Positions 10,948 through 19,444 of a stretch of 27,715 bases of DNA are shown here, piece by piece. Under the pieces are notes generated by a model, which was not told the DNA's origin, made no database searches, and saw only the letters and a list, made by a program, of their open reading frames with translations. The DNA is from Podila epigama. Taxonomy: Eukaryota; Mortierellomycota; Mortierellomycetes; Mortierellales; Mortierellaceae. Each line of letters opens with the position of its first letter. Positions within the stretch are counted from its first letter, which is position 1. The stretch lies in assembly GCA_015679605.1 (NCBI GenBank), contig JAAAVE010000183.1, positions 1-27,715 on the forward strand, read 5' to 3'. Made by a program: the position numbers and the translations under genes.

Positions 10948-11227
10948 GTATCTCTTTTTGCCCTTTTCCAATTCTTTTCATCGTCTCTCAATGCCTCTGG
11001 CATAAAAAAAAAGAAAAATACAAATGAACATCCTCTTTTTTTTCGTTATTTTGACATTCAAAGATCAAGGGGAGGATAAAATGAAAAAGAAAAGTCTTGT
11101 CCCCTCAAAAGAACTTGGCTCTGTTTTGAAAGAAAAATATATATACATTTACACAAATACACACCACCCACTGTTCTTTTTTTCCTTCATATCCTTTATT
11201 CTACATTCTTCAATCAACACAGTGACA
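10948..11227. other. Convergent 3' regions, ATP14 and orphan membrane gene
   Basis: A 280-bp A/T-rich spacer between converging stop codons, with A-runs, ATATATAC and CACACCACCC. No gene is seen. It holds the polyadenylation signal of the minus-strand gene. Confidence 0.5.
11195..11200 (-). terminator. AATAAA polyadenylation signal, orphan membrane gene
   Basis: A minus-strand AATAAA begins about 28 nt past the TGA stop of the 744-aa gene, which fits 3'-end processing. Confidence 0.5.
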
Positions 11228-13462
11228 TCAATATGTGAAAGCTCGGGAAGAAGAATTGTTCTTCATAGGCAATGCCTGAGAGAACGTTGATTCTGCAGCT
11301 TGAGCTGCAGCTTGAGCTGCCGCTTGATGGATCGCCATTTGGTGGTGTTGAGCTACAGATGTGCGTCGGATCTCGGAATGACCATTTGTACCATGATCAT
11401 GGCCGCTATTCATACCACTGCCATGGATATTCACTCCAGACACGGTTGAGGCCGTGGCATCGTTGGCTACCTTTTGCGAATGCGTCTTGGCCACCTTTGT
11501 GTCAAGGTGATATGTTGGTAATGCAAAGTAGGTTGACGCGTCTTTGGAAAAGGGCGATATGGCGGCAAGAGAATGGCGATGGCGGATTCGACGCCAGTCA
11601 AAGAGACCAAAGGTAATGTAATGAAAGAACCCAAGTGGTGATGGGGACAAGGTCGTAGACTCGTCGCGATGACGGTGACGTTGAGCAGAAAGAGGAGGAT
11701 GATGATATGCAGCCATGTCTTGACCATGGCGACCGCGGACCCGACGACAATGCATCTTGTACGAGATGGAGAGAGCCAATAGGGCTATGCTGACGACACT
11801 GACCAAGGTCAGGGCAACAGCCCATTGTGGTCCTGACCATGTTGATGGATCCAAATGAACCGCTGCCGTCAAGAGTGTAGTCAAGACGACGGCGCCTTGC
11901 CGGTCAAACCACCTTATGCATCGCTGGAGGTAGCCACCGGCTTTGCCTCTCGCGTCATGCCAGTTATTATCGATATTGATGTGGTTGTTGTTGTTTATGT
12001 GGTTGTTCTCAAAGACAGGAGAGAATACTGACTCACGTTCATGCTCTGCCTTGGGACTGGCAAGGACACCACCACCAACAAAGGACTCGAGTATACCTTC
12101 TTCTTCCAGGTCCTCCTCTGGAGAGTAGAGCAAATCGTGTGATGTTTCTTTTTCCTCAGTCTGGTCAGCAGCTGCCTTGTCCTGTGTACCAGAGTCCTGT
12201 TCCATTTGGTGCAATTGTTCCATATATTCTATCAGAGGTTCGCTCCTTGGATGGATGTCCATCTTGTTGTTACTACTACCCTCTGGCAACGCAGAGTCGT
12301 TTTCGGACGTGGAGGACAATGCTGCTGGTTCTGAATGGATTCCTTTCTTGACGACTACTTTTGGTGATGACAAAGTCATCTCCGAGTCGCTTTGTGGTAC
12401 AGCGTGGTGGAAGGCATCGTGCGTGAGTTGATGAAGAGCGCGTTTGAGAAAGTTGTCGTGCTCAAAGTCATTGCAGAGGGCCTCTGAGGCGGTCTCAAAA
12501 GCTCTTGACGTGCTTGAACCGTCACTTTTTTCTGTACTGCTTTTTGGGTCACTGCTACTTTGTGCGCCATGGTCTACTGGAGTGGTCAAGATGACATGGG
12601 TTGTGTCCTCGTTGATTTTGGCTGGGGTTTGGAGCAGGGTTTCTGCTGGTTTTGACTCTGCCATGGAAGACGCGATGACCTCTGTTGGCGGGATCTGTTG
12701 CTGTTGCTTTTGTTGATGTTGTTGCGGTTGTGCGTGCGGTTGTTGTTCTTCATGTTGCTGTTGTTGTTGTTGCTCCCTGACCGACTCTACAACGACTTTT
12801 TGAATTGGGTCGCTGCTAGCCACTTCTTTGACTGTTGTCGCTGTTGTCAAGGGCATATTGTTTGACGGGGGATGACCTGAAGCTTTGGCTACTGTTGGAG
12901 GCTGGTCAAGGATTTTGCTCAGCATTGCCTTCACAGTCGCATCTTTATCGCCTTTGAGTTTCTGTTGTGCTGGTGGAGCGATTGGTCCCACCTTTCCTAG
13001 TGGTGATGATGATGAAGATGATGAAGATGATGCCAGAGTCACGCTTTGTTGTTTCTCATTTTGTACTTTTCGCTTTGCATGATGGTCTTTGACAGACTTT
13101 TTCGTGTGATGAAGTTGATTGTTCCAAAAGACGGGTAACTGGCTGTCTGAATGAAGGATAGCATCGTAGGCATTATTATGTTTTATGTGTCGTTTATGAT
13201 GCGATGATTCGTTGTTAGCTTTTGTCTTTTTCTTTTGCTCATGTTGCTGTTGCTGTTTTTGCTGCTGCTGCTGAGGGCCGAATCTGTTGACGACGGGGTG
13301 TGTCCGTTGTCCAGGTTGGATAGGTGAGGCATGCGCAAAAATGGCGAGATGGACACCAGAGGCGATGGAAGGAGAAGTTCCTTCAGGCGAGAAATTTGGT
13401 TGGAAGCTGAGGGTGAGAAGACAGCATGCTGCAGTCAATGTGAAAATGATACTTCGTGGCAT
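11228..13462 (-). CDS. Unrecognised secretory-pathway membrane protein with Gln/His/Ser-rich ectodomain
   Basis: Single-exon 744-aa frame; I do not recognise the family. The ATG at 13462 is chosen because it starts a good signal peptide (MPRS, then a hydrophobic run IIFTLTAACCLLTLSF). The frame stays open 55 codons further upstream, where a possible acceptor CTTACAG, 18 nt before the ATG, suggests a spliced leader. Residues about 50-500 are low complexity: poly-Gln near 63-75 and 230-255, poly-Ser near 144-152, and His-rich and Glu-rich blocks. A strong transmembrane segment lies at about 547-567 (WAVALTLVSVVSIALLALSI), preceded by a weaker hydrophobic stretch at 523-537. The 175-residue tail after it begins with CRRVRGRHG and is basic and His-rich, with an AAAQAAAQAA run. 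The layout suggests a type I surface or vacuolar protein; any sensor or adhesin role is speculation. Confidence 0.7.
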   Translation of the reverse strand: MPRSIIFTLTAACCLLTLSFQPNFSPEGTSPSIASGVHLAIFAHASPIQPGQRTHPVVNRFGPQQQQQKQQQQHEQKKKTKANNESSHHKRHIKHNNAYDAILHSDSQLPVFWNNQLHHTKKSVKDHHAKRKVQNEKQQSVTLASSSSSSSSSPLGKVGPIAPPAQQKLKGDKDATVKAMLSKILDQPPTVAKASGHPPSNNMPLTTATTVKEVASSDPIQKVVVESVREQQQQQQHEEQQPHAQPQQHQQKQQQQIPPTEVIASSMAESKPAETLLQTPAKINEDTTHVILTTPVDHGAQSSSDPKSSTEKSDGSSTSRAFETASEALCNDFEHDNFLKRALHQLTHDAFHHAVPQSDSEMTLSSPKVVVKKGIHSEPAALSSTSENDSALPEGSSNNKMDIHPRSEPLIEYMEQLHQMEQDSGTQDKAAADQTEEKETSHDLLYSPEEDLEEEGILESFVGGGVLASPKAEHERESVFSPVFENNHINNNNHINIDNNWHDARGKAGGYLQRCIRWFDRQGAVVLTTLLTAAVHLDPSTWSGPQWAVALTLVSVVSIALLALSISYKMHCRRVRGRHGQDMAAYHHPPLSAQRHRHRDESTTLSPSPLGFFHYITFGLFDWRRIRHRHSLAAISPFSKDASTYFALPTYHLDTKVAKTHSQKVANDATASTVSGVNIHGSGMNSGHDHGTNGHSEIRRTSVAQHHQMAIHQAAAQAAAQAAESTFSQALPMKNNSSSRAFTY

Positions 13463-13722
13463 CTTGTTGAGTAGTTGCTGTAAGGATGAAGACGTTGTAC
13501 AAAGTCGAATAAAATAAAAAGAAAAGGAAAAAAGTGAACAATAAAAAAAAATAATAATAAGCAATTGGTATAGCTGAAGAACAGACAGATCGGAAAGATA
13601 TTGAAAAATATGCATCAATCTTCTCAAACACGTCCAAATATAAAAATAAATTTATTCCACATGTGTGTCACGTCCAAACACAAAAACACGAAACATTTTT
13701 TTTTTTTTTTTTGACGTGTCTG

Positions 13723-13728
13723 ACGCGT
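13723..13728. promoter_or_regulatory. ACGCGT (MCB-like) site
   Basis: The hexamer ACGCGT is the MluI cell-cycle box bound by MBF-type factors in yeasts. It lies 261 bp upstream of the orphan gene's ATG, next to a TGACGTG element and the CCAAT palindrome. One short copy, so weak evidence. Confidence 0.3.
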
Positions 13729-13739
13729 CTGATTGACGG

Positions 13740-13752
13740 ATTGGCAACCAAT
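13740..13752. promoter_or_regulatory. Palindromic double CCAAT box
   Basis: ATTGG-CAA-CCAAT: two CCAAT boxes in opposite orientation with 3 bp between, 278 bp upstream of the orphan gene start. CCAAT is the Hap2/3/5 (NF-Y) core. Whether two complexes could fit so close is doubtful. Confidence 0.4.
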
Positions 13753-13839
13753 ATGGTGATAAAGACAACAAGGGAACAATGAAAAGAAGGAAAAAGTCAA
13801 TTTCTATTCATACATGGTCAATAATTATGAAATAATAAT

Positions 13840-16195
13840 CTACTCGGCTTCTGCTGGGAAGGTGAGGAGTGGTGTCAGCTCTTTGAGCACATCCTCGGTT
13901 TCCTCGGGGCTGACAATCCAGAGGGTGCAGCAGCTCGAACGTGTGGCAAAGTCGTTGCCAGTCGACAGGAACTGGTCGCCAACATGGACAGTGGCAGCAG
14001 GGGCTGCACCAAGATACTTTTGGAGGACTTGCACACCGATCAATTTGTTACCACTATCGTGTTTTCATACAAAATGTCAAAATGTTAGTATTCCATGTCA
14101 CCCTAAACGGAAATGGCTGCAATTCATGCGATTGAGCATACTTACATGTCAACAAAGACATCGTTGCCGCCGTTAAAGACACAAAAGGGGATGGCTGGCT
14201 TGGAATCACCAGACATTTGCTGGTACTCGAGCAACCGTTGCTGAGTCGACAACACGCACTCGTCCAATTGCTCGCGTGCAATCTTGAGTCCGGGGACAGA
14301 GGGGATGATGCCAACAGCGCGAGACTTGCGAAGAACCACAGCCTTGAGGTTCATCGATGCCACTGATCGCTTCAAGTTCTCCTCGGCCACATCCAGCAAT
14401 TCCTGGATATCCTCAGGCTTCCAAGCCAACATTTCTTCAGGCTGGTACGATCTATTGAGAGGAATGCAGGGGTTTTACGTGAGTGACAAGTCCCTACCTA
14501 TCTATAGTCATCATTCATAAATCCTGATTGATTCACAGAACTCATTCATGATCACCAGTCATGGTGATTTCCAATCGCATGGCCACCACCAACATAAAAA
14601 CAGTTGAGCCTTAGGTTGCGACAAACGTGAGAGCAAATCCAAATCACTGTGGGCACTTACTCTGGAACAATATAGGTGAGGCCAACGACCGACTTGTCAG
14701 TGGCTTCGTCCTTTTTCCATCCACATCGGAAGAGATAGTTGCACTCGCCTCCGAGGACATAAAACCGCTCGAGCATCTTTTCAGAGAGCTGCTCTTGGTC
14801 AAACCGCTTCAGGAGGCCAGCCAGGCGCTCTTCGTACTTTGATGCATCACCAGGATATCCCGCAGCGGTCACGATGGCGACATGCAACCCAGCACGCATA
14901 AGCATGATCAAAAGTGGAATCAAGGGAGATGTCTCTGTGAAGGAAGTGCCGTCGTCGTAGAGGGTCATATCTCCGTCGCTATTGAAAGAGGGGTGGGAAG
15001 ACGTGAGTCATGATGGTTGGTTGGANNNNNNNNNNGCGACCAGCAAAAAAAAAAAAAAAAGGTAGAAAGGGGGAGTGAGAACAGTGACTTACAATGTGAT
15101 GAGTTTGAGCGTGGGGGCAATGGCCATGACCTGGGCGGTATTCAGGATACTAAACAATGAGTAAGATATGGTATTAGATGATATCATCCCAATGGACGTC
15201 ATAAGCAGGTCAAAACGCACGGCACAACATAACAGTGTGACAATATGACATTGCATGATCCTGAACGACAATGAGGGAAAAGGAAACAACAACAACAAAA
15301 AAAGACTTGCTTACCGGCGAATGTCGTTGAAACTGGGAGGGACAAATCGTCTGGCGGCGATGGAGTGCTTGGCATTGGCAACGAGGAATGCGGCTTCGAG
15401 GGGCAAAGGTGTGAAGAAGGAGGCTACGGAAGGAACGATGCGATGGAGTCGTGAGTGCTCCGGGACGCCCTTTTGTGCCTTTCGCCGGTGCTCTTCTATC
15501 ATTGCCTCGACCGACTTCATGATCTCGAGGTAACGTTGAAGGTTGGCGTCAACCATGGGCTTTTCCTCTTCTTGGTAGTCGTTCTTGTCCTCATCATGGC
15601 CATTGGAGGAACCGCGACGCTTGTTGGTGAGCTCGCCTGTGACAGGCACGGTTGGCATGCTGATGACGGGCTTACGAGGCTTGGCATGGAGGATGAAGGG
15701 GGTGAGGAGCAAGCCCTTGATGAACTCGATCAAGGGATCGCGTTTCTAATGAGTACGCGAATTTAAGGACGTGAAAAAAGGAGATGAGTGAGTGGGAGAA
15801 AAAAGATGGATGCTTATCATGGATGGAAAGCCATGGATCAACAAGTTTTCAATCGCGTCTATCGATTGAGACGAGGCAAAAACCAAGGACATCTGATAAC
15901 TGACAGAGGTGTCCTGCCTTGTCCTCGGGGACTTACATGGGCACGAAGTTGATAGTTGATCTAAAAAAGAAAAGGTGCAGGAGCGACACGTCAGTCAGTC
16001 AGTGAGCGAGTCTATATCTTGTGCCAGTTTGTGTCACAGGAATGGGTAATATATTGAAATGGAGTTTATTCCAAGTGAGACAATGTATGCCATGGAGCCC
16101 ATTGGCATTGCATGGTCCATAATGTGTTTTATTTTTTAATGTCATGTGAACTATAGAATGAGGAACATGTGACTTACTCGGTAGGAGGAAGTCAT
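13840..16195 (-). CDS. ISN1: IMP-specific 5'-nucleotidase (ISN1)
   Basis: Cytosolic HAD-like enzyme that hydrolyses IMP to inosine and phosphate, part of purine nucleotide breakdown. Exons (minus): 16195-16178, 15960-15937, 15745-15315, 15149-15093, 14978-14661, 14451-14146, 14053-13840 (455 aa; yeast Isn1 is 450). The first two coding exons are only 18 and 24 nt, yet together they rebuild the family N-terminus: MTSSYR, INYQLRAH, then KRDPLIEFIKGLL. Further landmarks are SFNDIRRILNTAQ, the catalytic HAD motif FDGDMTLYDDG with D178 and D180, IVTAAGYPG, the GGNDVFVDIG block (D380, D384) and HVGDQF (408-413). Every splice junction restores a conserved block and phases agree. Intron 4 contains the assembly gap; its splice sites are intact. 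The start is fixed by the homology. Confidence 0.96.
15026..15035. other. Assembly gap of 10 N
   Basis: Ten N bases inside ISN1 intron 4 (15092-14979), next to a run of 16 or more A. The true size is unknown; scaffolders often use a fixed N count. The homopolymer is the likely cause. It does not touch coding sequence. Confidence 0.98.
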
Positions 16196-16395
16196 TGCGA
16201 GAGTAGACGAGTGTTGGAGGAGTGTGTGTGAGAGTGGAGTGTGGATAGGTGGAGGTGTGTGAGAGTGAGTGTGTGAAGTGAAGTGTGGACTATAATACAA
16301 AGCAAGAACAAAAAAGACAACCCAGAAACAAGAAAAACGACAAGAAGAAAAAGAAAAAAGGAAAAAAAGAGAACGAGGGACGCACAATTGTGATC

Positions 16396-16405
16396 CCTTT
16401 TTATA
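16396..16405 (-). promoter_or_regulatory. TATA box of ISN1
   Basis: Minus-strand TATAAAAAGG about 200 bp upstream of the ISN1 ATG. It is followed within a few bases by the perfect 10-bp palindrome CACAATTGTG (16383-16392), which would sit near the transcription start. Confidence 0.5.
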
Positions 16406-17182
16406 GCTTTTTTTTTCTCAATAATGTACCCTTTTGAGCATAGCATTGCGCCCTGGATATCGGTGGCTGAAAAAGAGGAAGACTGGTGCCCTGAAGTTGA
16501 ACGAACCAGCTTACAGGAGGGATGAGTGACTATTAGACTCCCACTGAAAGGCTTTATCTTTCTTACCACCATCATGGATATTTTGTTCAGGTGATCAAAC
16601 CCGACAAGCATATCCCATTCAACATTTACCACCACAGATGTACACATGCATGTATCTCCCACCCAAAAAAAAAGTGGGTGTCTGTGGGGTAAATGGTAAC
16701 GTTGATTGGCTACAGTGCCGTCTTCTTCTTCCGACACCTTCCTTCTGCCACCCTCCTCATGCACGTGACATATAGCAATGAACATGGCTGGATTTAATGA
16801 ATAGAGTGGTTATTGCCCATCCAAGATACAAATCAAAAAAAAACTCACGTCCATTTTTCCTTGGCTCGTGTTCAAGTGCGGTAAGCAACATTTTTTTTAT
16901 ATATCTCATTATCAGACAAGAGACGACTCTGGAATGTGTTAACAGACAATCATAGTAGCCGACCCATGGCTAACATCCACAACAACAAACTACCTTTCTG
17001 CTAAACCAAATATTATTTTATTATAAAGTATAATGAACAAGGCATCAACATAAAAAAAAAGGATATGGTCTGACTTTTTTTGTCGCTGACATGCTCATGT
17101 TCCGCATTGTCCGCTTTGTCTGTCTGCCTTTTGTCTCTGTCGTTCACTTTGGTTGCCTGGAAAAATCAAATAGCGGCTTCTG

Positions 17183-17187
17183 ATTGG
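17183..17187 (-). promoter_or_regulatory. CCAAT box upstream of cytochrome b5 reductase
   Basis: Inverse CCAAT (TGATTGGCTG context) 162-166 bp before the reductase ATG, a usual distance for a Hap/NF-Y site. The same GATTGGCT octamer occurs at 16704, further up the shared intergenic region. Confidence 0.4.
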
Positions 17188-17348
17188 CTGCCAAGACTGC
17201 ACTTGGGCAATTCCCGCTGACAAGCCCTTTTTTCCTTTTTTCCCCCCACTCTTTTTTTTTTTAATCCTCCTCCTTCACCTTCACGTCCATCTCTCATCCT
17301 TCATCTCATCCTTCACCCGCCCACTCCCACCTTTCGTACCTAGACATC

Positions 17349-19084
17349 ATGCCCATCCCTCAGAACGCCATCGTCGCCCTCTCGGGTGCTGTCCTTGTGG
17401 GCTCTTACGTCGTCGACCCCACCACCCTCCCTTACGCCGTTGCCGGTGTTGCTGCGACCTTGGCCGGTGCTTTCTTGACTGGCAGCTTTGCTGCTCGTAG
17501 TAAGTCCTACCTCACCTCTACTGATTCCTCGTCTTTAAAAAAGTTCTCACGAGTGTCTGTCTCTCCCTGTCTACTTTACCAGACATTCCCAAAAGCGAAC
17601 CTATGCATGCAATTCTACCAATGAAGCAAAGATGAAAGAAAAAAAAAAATAAGCTCTTGATCTAGATTGCTTGTCTAATCTCATTTCAATTTCCATCTTG
17701 TAGCTCCTCCCATGGATCCCAAGGAGTACCGCAAGTTCACTCTCGTGGACAAGGTCGTCGTCAGTCCCAACACTGCTATGTAAGCTTTTTTATTCATTTG
17801 TGAAAAGACCCACCCAGGCTGAGAAGAAAGTTGAAAATATGAACTGTCACTTCGGGATGAGGAATCAACTTGGGGTTTTTTAGCGCAGTTTGAACAAGGA
17901 GCAAAAGGTTCACCCACTCAGAATCAAAGAGGGACACGACGAGGATTGCAGAATGAAGTGTCTCACCCCAACAAATGCACATGAACGAGAAATAGAGGAG
18001 GACCATAGAGGACAGTCAGAGAATCGTTCCTGACCAAAAAAAAAAAAAATGTATCATGCTTTAGTCATGATACCATGATACGGACTCTCCTCCATATCTT
18101 ACTGCCCCTCGTTGCATTCCCAAGTCATTCTCTCTGATTCTTTCTTACGATGGTCTTATAACATGATCCTGTATGCAGTGATCCTGTATGCAGAGGGGAT
18201 CGTCACCTGTTGGCATTATGCCATGACAACTTTATATTAATGCAGATACCTTGAGGAGCTAACATTGAAGCATATCCACTACACATAGGTACAAGTTCGC
18301 TCTGCCTCACAAGGATGACAAGTTGAACCTGCCCATTGGACAGCACATCTCAATCATGGCCAACATCAACGGCAAGGACATTTCTCGCTCATACACCCCT
18401 ACCAGCAGCAGCGACGACATTGGTCACTTTGTTCTCTGTATCAAGGTAAAAGAAATCAAAGAAATGATCCAACAAGCAAGAAAGCATGAACGGTTGTTAG
18501 ACAGTGGATATGCAACGACAATGCGAGTTCCTTTATTAACAATTCGTCTTCCATGTTCATGTTCACAGGCATACCCTCAAGGAAACATTTCCAAAATGTT
18601 TGCTGAGCTCAAGTTGGGTGACACCATCAACGCTCGTGGTCCCAAGGGTCAGTTCAGCTACACGCCCAACATGTGCACTGAGATTGGCATGATCGCCGGT
18701 GGCACTGGTCTCACCCCCATGCTCCAGATCATCCGCGCCATTGTCAAGAACCCAGAGGACAAGACCAAGGTCAACTTTATCTTTGCCAACGTCAATGAGG
18801 AGGACATTTTGCTCAAGGCCGAGCTCGATCTGCTCTCAAAGAAGCACCCCCAGTTCAAGGTCTACTATGTTCTCAACAACGCCCCTGAAGGCTGGACCGG
18901 TGGCGTTGGATTCGTGAACGCAGACATGATCAAGGAGCACATTCCCAAGCCCTCATCCACCATGAAGCTGCTCCTCTGCGGACCTCCTCCTATGGTCTCG
19001 GCCATGTCCAAGATTACCCAAGAACTCGGCTACGACAAGGTCAACGCTGTCTCCAAGCTGCCCGACCAGGTTTTCAAGTTTTAA
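17349..19084 (+). CDS. CBR1: NADH-cytochrome b5 reductase
   Basis: FAD enzyme that passes electrons from NADH to cytochrome b5, feeding fatty-acid desaturases and sterol-synthesis enzymes at the ER or outer mitochondrial membrane. Exons: 17349-17499, 17704-17779, 18289-18445, 18569-19084 (299 aa, typical length). The N-terminal 45 residues are hydrophobic (two runs, [16 protein letters not shown] and [17 protein letters not shown]) and give the anchor. The flavin domain has LPIGQHI (90-96) and RSYTPTS (109-115); the NADH domain has GGTGLTPML (172-180) and CGPPPM (265-270). It ends in QVFKF, as in the family. Which membrane it uses cannot be read from the sequence. Intron 2 is long (509 nt) with a hairpin and a tandem repeat; intron 3 (123 nt) is stop-free and in frame, so an unspliced reading misleadingly continues through it. 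It is divergent from ISN1. Confidence 0.95.
18051..18081. repeat. Inverted and direct 8-bp repeats in reductase intron 2
   Basis: GTATCATG at 18051-18058 is followed by its exact reverse complement CATGATAC at 18066-18073 and again, directly abutting, at 18074-18081. Either pair could form an 8-bp stem in the intron RNA (7-nt loop for the nearer pair). No snoRNA boxes were found around it. Confidence 0.8.
18164..18193. repeat. 15-bp perfect tandem duplication in reductase intron 2
   Basis: TGATCCTGTATGCAG occurs twice back to back, about 95 nt before the intron acceptor. It looks like a simple slippage duplication. Confidence 0.95.
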
Positions 19085-19158
19085 GCAGATATCTTTTTCT
19101 ATATTCCTACATTCATTTAAAAATATCCTCATGTGCATTTATGCCACTCTCTCTCCTT

Positions 19159-19175
19159 CCGCGTGAACCACGCGG
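19159..19175. promoter_or_regulatory. CCGCGTG-AAC-CACGCGG palindrome (CCG-N11-CGG)
   Basis: Perfect 7-bp arms and a 3-bp spacer, 75 bp after the reductase stop and 270 bp before the NMA111 ATG. The outer triplets give CCG-N11-CGG, an everted arrangement of the CGG half-sites used by Zn2Cys6 dimers. As RNA it would be a 7-bp GC-rich hairpin with a 3-nt loop, so a 3'-end role for the reductase transcript is the other reading. Confidence 0.5.
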
Positions 19176-19206
19176 CTTAGATGAACGCAGTCACTCTTTT
19201 TTTTTT

Positions 19207-19290
19207 ATTCATTCATTCATCCGCTCGTTCATCCATTCATTCCATTCATTCATCCATCCATCCATACATCCATACATCCATTCATCCATC
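19207..19290. repeat. (ATTC/ATCC)n imperfect tetranucleotide repeat
   Basis: About 84 bp of ATTC and ATCC units with CATA interruptions, upstream of NMA111. It is related in sequence to the AATG microsatellite near PRP5 (reverse complement CATT), probably by independent slippage. Confidence 0.9.
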
Positions 19291-19444
19291 ACAGCACATC
19301 AACCAAAAGAAAAGAAAGAGAAACAAAAGACACTCTTGTTGAAGGAAAAAGAAAAAAAAAAGAAAGAAAAAAAGAATAGAGCGAATTCAAACACCACCAC
19401 CACCATCAAGACATATTCAAACACGACCCTGACATAGTTACATC

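Larger units (their letters stand above)
13463..13839. promoter_or_regulatory. Upstream region of the orphan gene / 3' flank of ISN1
   Basis: A 377-bp spacer between two minus-strand genes, so it holds the orphan gene's promoter and the ISN1 3' flank. It contains an A/T-rich leader (13506-13560), a 16-18 nt T run near 13697, the sequences CACGTCC twice and TGACGTGTC, ACGCGT at 13723-13728, and the ATTGG-CAA-CCAAT palindrome. No reading frame is convincing. Confidence 0.55.
16196..17348. promoter_or_regulatory. Divergent ISN1 / cytochrome b5 reductase intergenic region
   Basis: 1153 bp with no gene I can support; a 197-codon minus frame at 16785-16192 overlaps the ISN1 start and looks like chance. 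On the ISN1 side there is a GT/GA-rich leader (16200-16300), a TATA box and a CACAATTGTG palindrome. In the middle are CCAAT (ATTGG at 16705) and CACGTG at 16762-16767. On the reductase side are TATAAAG at 17022, an inverse CCAAT box at 17183 and a long pyrimidine-rich leader from about 17225 to the ATG. Confidence 0.6.
19085..19444. promoter_or_regulatory. Reductase 3' flank / NMA111 promoter region
   Basis: 360 bp between same-strand genes. It holds the CCG-N11-CGG palindrome at 19159-19175, an ATTC/ATCC repeat from about 19207 to 19290, an A/G-rich stretch (19305-19380) and a CACC-rich leader. A 98-codon plus frame at 19141-19437 is repeat-encoded and not credible. Confidence 0.55.

Noticed and set aside
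16192-16785. 197-codon minus-strand frame MFIAICHVHEEGG... upstream of ISN1
   Set aside because: It runs through the ISN1 TATA box and leader and over its first codons. Its C-terminal half is encoded by GT/GA-rich simple sequence, and no domain is recognisable.
3941-19084. NPC1 and cytochrome b5 reductase as a sterol gene cluster
   Set aside because: They lie about 9 kb apart with unrelated genes (ATP14, ISN1, orphan) between them and share no promoter; proximity is probably chance.
19141-19437. 98-codon frame upstream of NMA111
   Set aside because: It is largely encoded by the ATTC/ATCC repeat and A-runs (His-Ser-Phe-Ile and Lys/Glu-rich), with no gene-like character.
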